Shown here in pieces: positions 22,198-31,871 of a DNA stretch of 36,968 nt. The notes beneath the pieces were generated by a model. It saw only the letters and a list, made by a program, of their open reading frames with translations, searched no databases and had not been told where the DNA came from. The DNA is from Sedimentisphaerales bacterium. Lineage in GTDB: Bacteria > Planctomycetota > Phycisphaerae > Sedimentisphaerales > Anaerobacaceae. Numbering within the stretch: position 1 is the first letter of the stretch; the number at the start of each line of letters is the position of its first letter. Both the position numbers and the translations under genes were made by a program. The DNA lies in assembly GCA_016930645.1 (NCBI GenBank), contig JAFGGH010000045.1, positions 1 through 36,968 of the forward strand, read 5' to 3'.

Positions 22198-23748
22198 TTA
22201 TTGATTCAGCGCCAATGGAAAAGTGCATGTCAAAACAGTGCCGCCTTTAGAGCCTTTCCGTATCGTCAATTCTCCGCCTATTAAGTCTATCCGATGGTCC
22301 ATAATTTGCAAGCCCATTCCGGCACCGCGCTTTTCAAATTTACTTGGAAAATCTTTGCCGTCATTTTCTATTATCATTATAGCTTTATTATTCGATTTTG
22401 CCAGTGATATCCTGATATTTCTCGTCCTGCCGTGTTTTATTGCGTTTGTTACGGCTTCCTGTGCTATGCGGTATATGTGTACAGCGGCTTCGGTGTCGGT
22501 GACTTTGAGTGCTTCGGTATAATTAAGTTCGCACCTGATTCCGAACAGCTTTTCGGTACTGACTGCCAGTTCATGCAGCGAAGACGACAGAGAACCGGAA
22601 TCAATATCAACAGGATGCAGTCCCTTCGCCAGGCTGCGCGCCTGGTCTGTGGCTTCGTTAACAAGTTTAGCTATAGCAGATAAATCTTCTGTCTCTTTAA
22701 TTTTCTTTTTTTGAAGTTTTTGTTGTAATACCCTTGTCATAAATGCGATTCCTATTAGCTGCTGGCCGAGGCTGTCGTGCAGTTCCTGGCCGATTCGACG
22801 CTGCTCCTGCTCGCTGATATTCAGGATTTCACGTTCGAGCCAGATGCGGTTCTGGATTTCTTCGGTAAGCTTTTTGTTTGCTTCTGTAAGCTCTTCGGTA
22901 CGTTCTGCGACAAGCTCTTCGAGGTGCTCTCTGTATCTCCGCAGGTCGTCCTCAGCTTTTTTTTGCTGAGTGATGTCGGTGGCGTAAATATTAATATAAT
23001 CGGCCTCGGCAACTGGTGCGAAAGTAAAGCTGTAGGACCTGTCCGGCGCATCGATTTCAAGCGTTTCGTTTTTATTATTTTTCATTATTCTGTCAATATA
23101 CTGCTTCCAGCTATGCGGAATATATCCACCAACCCTGCAGTTCCAGTCTTTAAGTATGTCTAATCCGGGGGTATTTGTGTAAAGGACATGGCCGTCTTTT
23201 GAGATGCGGATAACGGCATTCGGATTTTCGGCGGGGAACTTTGCCAGACTTTCGATTTTCTCCTCTGCCAGCCTGCGGTCGGTGACATCAAGCCAGTATT
23301 CGATAATTTCGGAGACGTTTCCATTTTTGTCGAAGACCGGATAGGCGTTGACCTCGGCATAACGGATGTTGCCGTCTTTGTCGCGGCAGGTGTGTTCGAT
23401 GGTGACGGATTTCTTTGTAACAGTTACGGTATCGATGGGACAAAGGTGATCTTTCGTGCCACATTTTTTATGGTCTTGCCAATTCAGAGCATAGCATTTT
23501 ATTTCGCCGAAAATGTCAGCCATTTTACTTGCGGCGGTGTTGGCAAGGCGGACAGTCAGGTTTTCAGTATCGACGACAAAGAAAGGATGGGTCAATGATT
23601 CGATGATGGTTTCGAGCATTTCGTTTTGGCTGCGAAGCTTTTCTTTTATCTGGCTTTTTCTGGTTTTTCGTTTGCCAAAAATCCAGAGACTGCCGAGCTT
23701 GTCTGAGAATGTACCGAACCATCCATTTTTTTGTTTCTGCTTTGACAC
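22198..23748 (-). CDS. NarX-like PAS sensor histidine kinase (HisKA_3)
   Basis: A cytoplasmic-looking sensor with no transmembrane helix. An N-terminal linker is followed by PAS 1 (about 45-160), PAS 2 (about 165-262), a coiled coil (about 262-310), the HisKA_3 dimerisation helix with phospho-acceptor H324 (GQELHDSLGQQ), and a HATPase_c domain with EAVTNAIKHG and GAGMGLQIM. PAS 1 carries a cysteine/histidine cluster, C85-x7-H93-x2-C96-x4-H101-x-C103, followed by CPIDTV and EVNAYPVFD. PAS domains with such Cys clusters are candidates for metal, haem or redox sensing. Signal unknown. The partner is the response regulator 21 bp downstream. Confidence 0.9.
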   Translation of the reverse strand: MSKQKQKNGWFGTFSDKLGSLWIFGKRKTRKSQIKEKLRSQNEMLETIIESLTHPFFVVDTENLTVRLANTAASKMADIFGEIKCYALNWQDHKKCGTKDHLCPIDTVTVTKKSVTIEHTCRDKDGNIRYAEVNAYPVFDKNGNVSEIIEYWLDVTDRRLAEEKIESLAKFPAENPNAVIRISKDGHVLYTNTPGLDILKDWNCRVGGYIPHSWKQYIDRIMKNNKNETLEIDAPDRSYSFTFAPVAEADYINIYATDITQQKKAEDDLRRYREHLEELVAERTEELTEANKKLTEEIQNRIWLEREILNISEQEQRRIGQELHDSLGQQLIGIAFMTRVLQQKLQKKKIKETEDLSAIAKLVNEATDQARSLAKGLHPVDIDSGSLSSSLHELAVSTEKLFGIRCELNYTEALKVTDTEAAVHIYRIAQEAVTNAIKHGRTRNIRISLAKSNNKAIMIIENDGKDFPSKFEKRGAGMGLQIMDHRIDLIGGELTIRKGSKGGTVLTCTFPLALNQ

Positions 23749-23799
23749 GGCTGCTCCCGTACCATAATAGCGGCATATTAAGTGTTACAGAGCCGATTT

Positions 23800-23827
23800 A
23801 TGATAACAAAGAAGAGGCAAATTGCAA
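23800..23827 (-). promoter_or_regulatory. Candidate promoter of the sensor kinase/response regulator operon
   Basis: On the minus strand, TTGCAA (23827-23822), a 16-bp spacer and TATCAT (23805-23800). Initiation would be near 23793, about 45 nt before the kinase start. Confidence 0.4.
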
Positions 23828-23893
23828 GAATTTTGTTTCGTATTGCATATTTGGTTCTGCGAAAATATATTCCCGCTTGTGCGACAATGACAG

Positions 23894-23899
23894 TATAAT
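23894..23899 (+). promoter_or_regulatory. -10 box upstream of rnr
   Basis: A perfect TATAAT without a recognisable -35 at 16-18 bp. It lies about 48 bp before ATG 23947, in the divergent region between the sensor kinase and rnr. Confidence 0.35.
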
Positions 23900-23946
23900 A
23901 ACTTCTTTCATGATAAATCGAGACTCTCAATGACGAAGGGCAAATA

Positions 23947-26223
23947 ATGATTGAATTATTCAAAGAACGGATATTACAGATATTACAGCGGCGGGATTAT
24001 CAGCCCGTCAAGCTTGCGGCGTTGGCGAAGAGTCTTGGTATAAGTAATGCCGATTTTAGCGAATTTAAGAAGGCTTTCGATGAGCTTCGTGAAAGTGGGC
24101 AGGTTGTAATCGGTTCGGGCAATTTTATTACACTGCCTGCGATATCAACAAGAATAACAGGTACATTCAGGGCCAATCCGAAGGGCTTTGGTTTTATCGT
24201 CCCTTTACAGGCGAATACATACGGTGATTTGTTTATTCCTCCGAATGAAACGGCAGGTGCGATGACCGGCGATATAGTCGAGGCCCGCGTACTGAAAAAA
24301 GTCCCTTCGGCACTTCGGCCAGGCTCAGTGCAGGCTAAGCTCAGGACAGGTAAACGCCAGGGCCAGTTGCGTTATACCGGCAGGATTGTGGAAATTTTAG
24401 AACGGGCCCAAAATCGTTTTGTCGGAACTTTACTTTCAGATGGTAAGAACTGGTATGTCCAGCCTGACGGCAAGAGTTTCACCGAGCCGATTTTCATTGA
24501 GGACATCAGCGCAAAAAACGCGCGGGCTAGAGATAAGGTTGTTGTTGAAATTCTTTCATATCCTACAGAGCAGCATCACGCAAACGGAGTTATCGTTGAA
24601 ATGCTCGGCAAGGCGGGGCGGTATGAGTCTGAAATAGCATCGGTGATAAGGCAGTTCCATATACCGTATGGATTTTCCAGTGAGCACCTGGAACAGGCGC
24701 GCAAGGCGGCAGAAAATTTTAAGCCGGATGATATTGGAGAGCGGGAAGATATATGCGGTAAAACGATTATCACAATCGACCCTGAAGACGCGAAAGACTT
24801 CGATGACGCAATAAGCCTGGATAAGGACCAAAACGGTAATCGGGTTCTCGGCATTCATATCGCCGATGTGAGCAGTTTTATTGCTACCGACACTTCGCTT
24901 GATGAAGAAGCGAAGCTGCGGGGTAACAGCGTGTATCTTCCGCAGCGGACGATACCTATGCTGCCTGAGATTTTAAGTAACGGCATATGCAGTTTGCAGC
25001 CTAAACAGAAAAGATACTGCAAAAGTGTTTATATTACTTATGACGACGAAGGCAAGATTCTCAACAGGCGGTTTGCCAATTCGATTATATGTTCGTCGGC
25101 AAGGCTGACGTATAGACAGGCTGACAGGATTCTCAAAGGACATACCAAAGACTTTTCAAAAGAGTTCATTGGTTTACTGAAGGAGATGGAAGCTCTTTCC
25201 CGGATAATCGAGCAGCGCAGAAAGAAAAACGGGATGCTGCATCTTGATTTACCGGAGATTGAATTGATATTCGATAACGCCGGCCAGGTTGTTGACGCCG
25301 AACCGGCTGATACGAGCTATCCTCATACGATAATTGAGATGTTTATGGTTGAGGCCAATGAGGCGGTCGCGTCATTGATAGACGGCCTTAATATTGTATT
25401 TATGCGGCGGATTCATCCTGAGCCGAATGAGCTGGGATTTAAGGAGCTTGCAAGATTGCTTAAAACATTAGGAATAAAGCTTGGGAAAAATCCCGACCGG
25501 TTTACACTACAATCGCTCCTTGAATCGGTACAGGGGAAGGACTGCGAGCTTGCGGTCAACCTGCTGGTATTACGCAGTCTGGAAAAGGCGGTGTATTCGC
25601 CGATGAATATAGGTCATTACGCGCTGGCAGGCAGGCATTATTGTCACTTTACCAGCCCAATCAGGAGATACGCCGATTTGCTTGTGCATCGGATTTTGGA
25701 TTCTCATCTGCGGGGTGAAGATATTGAGGCGGTTGGTACAGGCGGTTTAAACGAGATTGGCAAACATATCACCTTTACCGAGGAGCGCGCCGAAGACGCC
25801 GAACGTGAACTTAAGGCCGTGCTGATTCTGCAGATGCTTCAAAAGCATATCGGCGATGAGCTGGATTGTGTTGTTACGGGGATGGCGGGATTCGGTGTTT
25901 TCGCCAGGTCAAAGAAATACGGCATTGAAGGCCTGATACAGCTTGAAGAGCTCGGCGATGATAACTGGAAATTCGACCAGAAAGGTTATTGCATCGTGGG
26001 CTTAAATACCGGTTATAATATTCACCTCGGTGACAGGATTAAGGCGAGGATTTTATCGGTGAACATTCCTGCAAGGCAGATGAATCTTACGCCTGCCGAG
26101 CCCCTGGTAAAGCAAAAGCCCCAAAAGTCCAAACACCCCGGGAAATATCCACGCAAGCGTGCGACAGGCCGGCGAGGCAAAGGCCGCTCGCCGCGGCGGA
26201 GCACGTCGCAACCGGGGAGGTAA
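23947..26223 (+). CDS. rnr: Ribonuclease R
   Basis: A 3'-5' exoribonuclease of the RNB family that degrades structured RNA. An N-terminal winged-helix region (about 1-60) and OB/cold-shock domains (GTFRANPKGFGFIVP near 73-87) precede the RNB catalytic core with IDPEDAKDFDDAISL (about 277-291, four Mg-binding aspartates) and FTSPIRRYADLLVHRIL (about 560-576). An S1 domain follows (about 638-718; VTGMAGFGVFARS). The tail (about 722-758) is strongly basic, rich in K/R/P, and is encoded in part by a dispersed palindromic repeat (26187-26216). Basic tails occur in other RNase R proteins. Confidence 0.95.
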   Translation: MIELFKERILQILQRRDYQPVKLAALAKSLGISNADFSEFKKAFDELRESGQVVIGSGNFITLPAISTRITGTFRANPKGFGFIVPLQANTYGDLFIPPNETAGAMTGDIVEARVLKKVPSALRPGSVQAKLRTGKRQGQLRYTGRIVEILERAQNRFVGTLLSDGKNWYVQPDGKSFTEPIFIEDISAKNARARDKVVVEILSYPTEQHHANGVIVEMLGKAGRYESEIASVIRQFHIPYGFSSEHLEQARKAAENFKPDDIGEREDICGKTIITIDPEDAKDFDDAISLDKDQNGNRVLGIHIADVSSFIATDTSLDEEAKLRGNSVYLPQRTIPMLPEILSNGICSLQPKQKRYCKSVYITYDDEGKILNRRFANSIICSSARLTYRQADRILKGHTKDFSKEFIGLLKEMEALSRIIEQRRKKNGMLHLDLPEIELIFDNAGQVVDAEPADTSYPHTIIEMFMVEANEAVASLIDGLNIVFMRRIHPEPNELGFKELARLLKTLGIKLGKNPDRFTLQSLLESVQGKDCELAVNLLVLRSLEKAVYSPMNIGHYALAGRHYCHFTSPIRRYADLLVHRILDSHLRGEDIEAVGTGGLNEIGKHITFTEERAEDAERELKAVLILQMLQKHIGDELDCVVTGMAGFGVFARSKKYGIEGLIQLEELGDDNWKFDQKGYCIVGLNTGYNIHLGDRIKARILSVNIPARQMNLTPAEPLVKQKPQKSKHPGKYPRKRATGRRGKGRSPRRSTSQPGR
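26187..26216. repeat. Dispersed repeat copy inside the end of rnr
   Basis: Thirty bases beginning CTCGCCGCGGCGGAGC match the core of the palindromic element at 12108-12137 at 25 positions. The preceding GGCGAG (26171-26176) pairs with CTCGCC (26187-26192). Here the repeat is read as the last basic residues of RNase R. Confidence 0.55.
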
Positions 26224-26228
26224 ATATT

Positions 26229-26243
26229 CCCGCCTTCGGCGGG
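26229..26243. repeat. Short GC hairpin after rnr
   Basis: CCCGCC-TTC-GGCGGG forms a 6-bp stem. No T-run follows, so I treat it as a repeat-derived hairpin rather than a terminator. Confidence 0.4.
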
Positions 26244-26253
26244 CAAGCTTGCA

Positions 26254-26282
26254 TTTACATATCTATTCTAATGGGGTATAAT
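26254..26282 (+). promoter_or_regulatory. leuS promoter
   Basis: TTTACA (26254-26259), 17 bp, TATAAT (26277-26282). Initiation near 26289 gives a leader of about 28 nt, too short to hold an attenuator like the one before ileS. Confidence 0.6.
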
Positions 26283-26316
26283 CATCAGTTTATCATTGAA
26301 ATGAGTGGATGAGCAG

Positions 26317-28872
26317 ATGAGCGACAATACGGGAAAATACGATTTTAACAGCATAGAGAAGAAATGGCAGGGGTACTGGGACGAAAACAAGACTTTTCGT
26401 GCTGTGGATTGCGATAATTCCAGAAGCAAGTATTATGTCCTTGATATGTTTCCATACCCAAGCGGTCAGGGTTTGCATGTAGGCCATCCGGAGGGTTATA
26501 CGGCAAGTGATATTGTAGCTCGATACAAGCGATTGAAGGGATTCAATGTTCTGCACCCGATGGGCTACGACGCGTTCGGACTGCCTGCCGAGCAATACGC
26601 GGTTCAGACGGGTACTCATCCGAAAATTACTACCGAAAAGAATATCGATAATATTCGGCGTCAGATAAAGAGTCTCGGATTCAGCTATGATTGGGACCGA
26701 GAAGTCAATACAACAGACCCTGATTATTACAAGTGGACACAGTGGATTTTTATCAAATTTTTTAATAGTTACTTTGATGAAACCGAGCAAAAAGCAAAAC
26801 CGATTGAGCAGTTACCGATACCGCAGGGGCTAAATGAAGAAGAAAAGCAAAAGTATATCGATGAGCATCGTTTAGCTTATGAAGCGGAAGTGGCGGTTAA
26901 CTGGTGCCCGGAACTTGGGACGGTACTGGCGAATGAGGAAGTAGTGGGTGGCTTGAGTGAGCGAGGGGGACATCCGGTAATAAGAAAACCGATGCGGCAG
27001 TGGATGTTGCGTATAACCAAATACGCCGAGAGGCTGCTCGATGATTTGAAGGAGGTTGACTGGCCTTACTCGATTAAGAAGCTGCAGGAAGACTGGATAG
27101 GCAAGAGCATCGGAGCTGAGGTCGATTTTGCGATAGATGGGTATGACGATGTGATACGGGTATTTACAACCCGGCCTGACACGCTTTTCGGCGCTACTTA
27201 TATGGTAATGGCGCCGGAGCATCCTTTGGTCGATAAGATTACAACGAATGATTGCAGGGAAGCGATAAAAAGGTATCGCGAAGAAGCCGCGAAAAAGAGC
27301 GATTTGGACCGAACGGATTTAGCTAAGGAAAAGACCGGTGTCGCAACTGGAGCTTACGCGATTAATCCGGTTAATAATGAGAAGATTCCGATTTGGATAA
27401 GCGATTATGTTCTTATCAGCTATGGTACCGGTGCGATTATGGCGGTGCCTGCTCATGATGAGCGTGACTTTGAATTCGCAAAGAAATTTGATTTGCCGAT
27501 TATCGCGGTAGTCAAGCCTGATGATGCCGAGCTGGCTGGACAGGTTGAAAAAGGACAGGCTTGTTTTATTGGTGACGGGACGGCGATTAACAGCGGGAAA
27601 TTTGACGGGCTCAGCACGGCACAGTTTAAGGAAAAAATTACGGAGTGGCTGGCGGAGATGGACTTAGGCGAAGAGGCTATAAATTATAAGCTGCGAGACT
27701 GGCTTTTCAGCAGGCAGCGGTATTGGGGTGAGCCGTTTCCACTTTTGCACAAGGAAAGCGGCGAGATAATAAGTATTCCAGAGGATAAATTGCCGCTGAT
27801 TTTACCGGAGGTGGAAGATTATAAGCCAAGCGGTACCGGCGAGCCGCCTCTTGCCAACGCAAAGGATTGGCTAAGTGTTACTTTGTCCGACGGCAGCAAA
27901 GCCAGGCGGGAAACCAATACAATGCCGCAATGGGCGGGAAGCTGCTGGTATTATCTTCGTTATCTTGACCCCGACAATGATAAGTGCGGCTGGGATAAGG
28001 AAAAAGAAAAGTACTGGATGAATGTGGACTTGTATGTCGGCGGGGCCGAGCATGCGGTTCTGCATTTGTTGTATTCACGATTCTGGCACAAGTTTCTCTA
28101 TGATTTAGGATATGTCAGCACGAAAGAGCCGTTCCATAAATTAGTCAATCAGGGGATGATTCTCGGCGAGGACGGACAGAAGATGAGCAAGAGCCGCGGC
28201 AATGTAGTCAATCCCGATAAGGTGATTGCCGATTACGGCGCCGATTCGATGCGGCTTTACGAGATGTTTATGGGGCCGCTGGAAGCTGTTAAGCCCTGGA
28301 GTATGCAGGGAGTCGAGGGTGTCCATCGTTTTTTGCAGAGACTATGGCGATTGATAATAGATGAAGATACAGGTAACATTTCCGACGCAATCAAGGATGC
28401 CGATGCTGACGAAGAAACTATGCGTATCGTTCATCAGACGGTAAAGAAGGTTACGAATGACATTGAAAGTTTCGGTTTTAATACCGCTATAAGCCAGATG
28501 ATGATTTGCCTTAATCATCTTATCAAACAAAAGACGCTGCCAAAACAGCTTATTGAAAAGCTGATATTGATTCTGTCACCTTTTGCTCCGCATATTGCAG
28601 AGGAGCTTTGGCATAGGATGAGACATAATGATACTCTGGCGTATGAAGCGTGGCCGGAATATGACGAGCAGTTAACAAAAGAAAAAGAAATCGAGCTTGC
28701 TGTTCAGGTCAACGGTAAGATAAAGGACAAAATAATCGTATCGGCCGAGGCGGGCGATGAGCAGATTAAGGAAAAAGCGATGGCTGGCGAGAAAGTCCAA
28801 CAAGCTTTGGGCGGTAAGCAGCCTAAGAAAGTGATTGTAATTAAGTCGCGTCTGGTCAATATAGTTGTTTAG
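26317..28872 (+). CDS. leuS: Leucyl-tRNA synthetase
   Basis: A class Ia enzyme charging tRNA-Leu, with a CP1 editing domain. Signature motifs are HVGH in [10 protein letters not shown] (about residues 53-62) and KMSKS in [12 protein letters not shown] (about 622-626). The editing-domain pattern [14 protein letters not shown] is at about 286-299. The C-terminal [11 protein letters not shown] segment is typical. The length (about 851 aa) is normal. I prefer ATG 26317; a GTG 12 bp upstream is in frame. A lipid kinase gene follows 18 bp downstream. Confidence 0.96.
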   Translation: MSDNTGKYDFNSIEKKWQGYWDENKTFRAVDCDNSRSKYYVLDMFPYPSGQGLHVGHPEGYTASDIVARYKRLKGFNVLHPMGYDAFGLPAEQYAVQTGTHPKITTEKNIDNIRRQIKSLGFSYDWDREVNTTDPDYYKWTQWIFIKFFNSYFDETEQKAKPIEQLPIPQGLNEEEKQKYIDEHRLAYEAEVAVNWCPELGTVLANEEVVGGLSERGGHPVIRKPMRQWMLRITKYAERLLDDLKEVDWPYSIKKLQEDWIGKSIGAEVDFAIDGYDDVIRVFTTRPDTLFGATYMVMAPEHPLVDKITTNDCREAIKRYREEAAKKSDLDRTDLAKEKTGVATGAYAINPVNNEKIPIWISDYVLISYGTGAIMAVPAHDERDFEFAKKFDLPIIAVVKPDDAELAGQVEKGQACFIGDGTAINSGKFDGLSTAQFKEKITEWLAEMDLGEEAINYKLRDWLFSRQRYWGEPFPLLHKESGEIISIPEDKLPLILPEVEDYKPSGTGEPPLANAKDWLSVTLSDGSKARRETNTMPQWAGSCWYYLRYLDPDNDKCGWDKEKEKYWMNVDLYVGGAEHAVLHLLYSRFWHKFLYDLGYVSTKEPFHKLVNQGMILGEDGQKMSKSRGNVVNPDKVIADYGADSMRLYEMFMGPLEAVKPWSMQGVEGVHRFLQRLWRLIIDEDTGNISDAIKDADADEETMRIVHQTVKKVTNDIESFGFNTAISQMMICLNHLIKQKTLPKQLIEKLILILSPFAPHIAEELWHRMRHNDTLAYEAWPEYDEQLTKEKEIELAVQVNGKIKDKIIVSAEAGDEQIKEKAMAGEKVQQALGGKQPKKVIVIKSRLVNIVV

Positions 28873-28890
28873 GATTATTCGATAAAGTTT

Positions 28891-29838
28891 ATGATTGAGC
28901 CGAAAGACGGATATATTTGTTTTATAGTTAATCCAAAGTCCGGGTCAAGCCACAGCAGGATAAACTGCAGGCCGCTGGAATATTATTTTACCGGCAGGGG
29001 ATTTGAAGTAAGAGCGAATCTTACTAAATCTCTGGAGCACGCTTGTGAGCTGGCTACCGAGGCCGCGGTGGATTATGATTGTGCTTTAGTAGTGGCGGTG
29101 GGCGGAGACGGGACGATAAGAGAAGTAATACACGGCCTGGAAGGTTCGGACAAACCGCTTTTAATTGTTCCTGAAGGCACGGAAAATCTTCTTGCCAGTG
29201 AGCTGGGTTATGATGAGAAAATCGAGACAATTATCAGGATTTTTGAAGAAGACCACAGGACAGACCTTGATGTTGGAAGCATAAACGGCAAGTGTTTTAC
29301 TTCGATAGCAGGCTTTGGATTTGACGGGCTGGTTGTGGACAGGGTTCATAACTGGCGGGACGGGCATATAACTCATATGGATTATTTCTGGCCTTTGTGG
29401 AGAGTTTTCTGGTCGCATAAATTTGAGCCGATGAAAGTCAAGGTTGATGGTAAAGTAATATTTGAAGGGCAAGGGCTTGTATTTGTCGGTAATATTTCGA
29501 GGTATGCTCTTGGGCTTAATATTCTTCATGAGGCTGATTACAAAGATGGGCTTTTGGATGTTTGCATTTACAAGTGCAAAACCAGGTTCAGGCTGCTCAA
29601 ACATGCGGCTTTGACGTTAATAAAAAGGCACTGGAACCGGAGCGATGTTATATATACGCAGGGAGCGAAGATTACAATCAGCTCTTCTTGTAAAAATATA
29701 TTGTCTGAGATTGACGGTGACCCGGGACCAGTCCTGCCTGTCAAGATAGAGATTATACCTCAGGCAGTTAAGGTTCTTGTCCTGGCCGGTGCCAAGCCAG
29801 CTGGCATTAGAACCAGAATTAAGAGAATATTGAAATAG
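28891..29838 (+). CDS. Diacylglycerol kinase-family lipid kinase
   Basis: A YegS/BmrU/DgkB-like kinase that phosphorylates a lipid hydroxyl (diacylglycerol, sphingosine-like or related) using ATP. The phosphate-binding VNPKSGSS comes near residue 14, the catalytic loop VAVGGDGTIREVIHGL at about 69-84, and PEGTENLLASELGY at about 97-110. The last differs from the commoner PxGTxNDFA form but keeps the GT-E/N core. A C-terminal beta domain (about 130-315) includes ISRYALGLNI and SEIDGDPG, a standard DAGK C-terminal motif. It is cotranscribed with leuS by spacing; lipid substrate unknown. Confidence 0.88.
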   Translation: MIEPKDGYICFIVNPKSGSSHSRINCRPLEYYFTGRGFEVRANLTKSLEHACELATEAAVDYDCALVVAVGGDGTIREVIHGLEGSDKPLLIVPEGTENLLASELGYDEKIETIIRIFEEDHRTDLDVGSINGKCFTSIAGFGFDGLVVDRVHNWRDGHITHMDYFWPLWRVFWSHKFEPMKVKVDGKVIFEGQGLVFVGNISRYALGLNILHEADYKDGLLDVCIYKCKTRFRLLKHAALTLIKRHWNRSDVIYTQGAKITISSSCKNILSEIDGDPGPVLPVKIEIIPQAVKVLVLAGAKPAGIRTRIKRILK

Positions 29839-29863
29839 TTGTTAGTTAATAGTGAATAGTTAA
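29839..29863 (+). repeat. TTAGTTAATAGTGAATAGTTA-type repeat before kdsA
   Basis: The whole gap between the lipid kinase stop and the kdsA ATG is made of TTAGTTAATAGTGAATAG-like units, with no Shine-Dalgarno sequence. A similar string (ATAGTGAATAGGTCAGTTAA) lies at about 1530-1549 in the left repeat region. It appears to have displaced the normal ribosome-binding site. Confidence 0.45.
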
Positions 29864-30709
29864 ATGAAGCATAATAGTTTTCAAATTGGTGCTGGTTCTG
29901 TTAATAAGCTTGTTAGAATCGGTCTTAAAGAGGATTTATTTGTAATAGCAGGGCCGTGTGTTATCGAAGATGAACAGGCCTGTCGGGATATTGCGGCGAA
30001 ACTTGTTGAAATTACCGATTCAGTGGGTGTCGGCTTGGTATTCAAGGCAAGTTTCGATAAGGCAAACCGAAGCAGTATCAAGAGCTACCGGGGTCCCGGC
30101 CTTGAAAAAGGGCTGAAGGTGCTTTCAAAAATACGCAGTGAATTTTCTATACCGGTATTAACAGATGTTCACGAAGCTAATCAGGTCAAAAGCGTCGCTG
30201 ATGTTGTGGATTGTCTCCAGGTGCCGGCTTTTTTGTGCAGACAGACGGATTTGTTGTGTGCCTGCGGGCAAACGGGTAAACCTGTTAATGTTAAAAAGGG
30301 GCAGTTCATGTCGCCTGAGGAAATGGGCTTTGCCGTACAAAAAATCAGAGACTGTGGTAATGAAAAAGTTTTGCTTACCGAGCGGGGAACTTTTTTCGGC
30401 TATAACAGGCTGGTCAATGATATGGGCGGTATCAGTATTATGAAGGGGCTTGACTGTCCGGTTGTTTTTGACGCGACCCATAGTACTCAGATGCCGGGCG
30501 GCCTTGGGACTCAAAGCGGCGGCCAAAGAGAAGTGTCACCAATTCTGGCACGAGCAGCAGTAGCGGCGGGAGCCAATGGACTTTTTCTTGAGGTGCATAC
30601 CGAGCCGGAAAAAGCAAAATCCGACTCAGCGTGTATTATGCCGATTGAGTGGGCTGAAGATACTTTGAAGATTTGCAAAGAGATATTCGAAATTGTCAGA
30701 CAAAAATAA
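29864..30709 (+). CDS. kdsA: 3-deoxy-8-phosphooctulonate synthase (Kdo-8-phosphate synthase)
   Basis: Condenses PEP with arabinose-5-phosphate to give Kdo-8-phosphate, the first committed step to Kdo of LPS. Motifs: AGPCVIEDEQ (about 29-38), KASFDKANRSS (about 60-70), LTDVHEANQV (about 103-112), QVPAFLCRQTDLL (about 123-135), ATHSTQMPGG near 207-216. The KANRSS motif separates it from DAHP synthases (KPRT/S). At 281 aa it has the usual length. Its 3' end overlaps the radical SAM start by 17 bp. Together with the GT9 gene this argues for an LPS-like outer leaflet. Confidence 0.96.
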   Translation: MKHNSFQIGAGSVNKLVRIGLKEDLFVIAGPCVIEDEQACRDIAAKLVEITDSVGVGLVFKASFDKANRSSIKSYRGPGLEKGLKVLSKIRSEFSIPVLTDVHEANQVKSVADVVDCLQVPAFLCRQTDLLCACGQTGKPVNVKKGQFMSPEEMGFAVQKIRDCGNEKVLLTERGTFFGYNRLVNDMGGISIMKGLDCPVVFDATHSTQMPGGLGTQSGGQREVSPILARAAVAAGANGLFLEVHTEPEKAKSDSACIMPIEWAEDTLKICKEIFEIVRQK

Positions 30710-31655
30710 GAAAAATACTGAAAAAAGGTATGTATTCGGCCCGGTACCATCACGCCGGCTTGGATTGAGTCTGGGTGTGGATATAATTCCTTTTAAGGTC
30801 TGTCCGCTCGATTGTGTATATTGCCAGCTCGGCAGAACTACGGAAAAGACTATTGAAAGGAGCCAGTACGCACCAATTGAAGATGTGCTGGCGGAATTAA
30901 AGACCTATCTCGACAGGAAAGTGCAGGCTGATTATATCACATTAAGCGGCTCCGGGGAACCGACACTTCACAGCAGGTTAGGGGAGCTTATAGAAAAAAT
31001 CAAATCTATGACGGATATTCCGGTGGCTGTGCTGACCAACGGAGTTTTATTTTATGATGAATCGGTACGAGCCGATTGCAGCAAGGCTGATTTGGTTTTG
31101 CCGTCACTCGATGGGGCGGGGCAGGAGGAGTTTGAAAAGATAAATCGGCCTTACGCCGGTATCAGTATTGAAAACGTCGTTGCCGGTTTAAGCGAATTCA
31201 GGCGGCAGTATAAAGGCCGAATCTGGCTTGAGGTGTTCATCGTAGAAGGATTCAATACAGAAGCCGGACAGATAGCAAAGATTAAGTCAGCAATTGCAAA
31301 GATAAAGCCCGACAAAATCCAGCTCAATTCTGTGGCAAGGCCAACCGCCGATAATAACATTAAAAAGGTGGATTCTAAACGTCTTTTAGAGATAGCAAAT
31401 CAATTAGGTCAGGATTGTGAGATAATCACTCCGGGCAACTGGGGCAATAAAACTTCCCCGATGTACATCGGAATTAAAAGAACTCGGCAGGATGTTCTTG
31501 ATATGCTCAGACGCCGTCCCTGCAGTCTTGAGGACCTCTGCAGGGGATTAGGGCTGGTACGAAATGAGGCTGTCAAGTATATAGAGTCTTTGCAAAATGA
31601 GGGACTGATACAGGCGGTTGAAACTGAGGGTATAGTTTACTTCAAATCACTTTAA
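30693..31655 (+). CDS. Radical SAM protein with C-terminal winged helix
   Basis: The cluster motif is CPLDCVYC, a C-x3-C-x2-C at about residues 38-45, in VCPLDCVYCQLGRTTE. The upstream FGPVPSRRLGLSLGVDIIPF and later TLSGSGEPTLHSRLGEL are typical of the COG0731-type (TYW1/wyosine-like) radical SAM proteins found singly in many bacteria and archaea. The last about 60 residues (TRQDVLDMLRRRPCSLEDL onward) form a predicted winged helix-turn-helix. It overlaps kdsA by 17 bp, so it is translationally coupled. The reaction is unknown, and its link to Kdo is by position only. Confidence 0.85.
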   Translation: MSDKNKKNTEKRYVFGPVPSRRLGLSLGVDIIPFKVCPLDCVYCQLGRTTEKTIERSQYAPIEDVLAELKTYLDRKVQADYITLSGSGEPTLHSRLGELIEKIKSMTDIPVAVLTNGVLFYDESVRADCSKADLVLPSLDGAGQEEFEKINRPYAGISIENVVAGLSEFRRQYKGRIWLEVFIVEGFNTEAGQIAKIKSAIAKIKPDKIQLNSVARPTADNNIKKVDSKRLLEIANQLGQDCEIITPGNWGNKTSPMYIGIKRTRQDVLDMLRRRPCSLEDLCRGLGLVRNEAVKYIESLQNEGLIQAVETEGIVYFKSL

Positions 31656-31871
31656 AAACCTTACCGGACGGCACTTAAATAAAAATTTTATCCTAAAATT
31701 GTACTGTTTTTGTAAAGTGTCAGCATTCATTGGCCGATAAAATCCTTGTAGTTTTTGTTACAGAAATGATTTTATCAATTTTCTTCGATTTTTTCGTTTT
31801 TGTTCTTTAGTCTGCTTTTCATAGGCCGATAAATACAATAAGTGATTTGTTTGCCTACATAAGGTGAGTTG

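Noticed and set aside
26229-26243. Intrinsic terminator of rnr
   Set aside because: The hairpin is not followed by a T-run, and the same motif appears in other noncoding places as a repeat.
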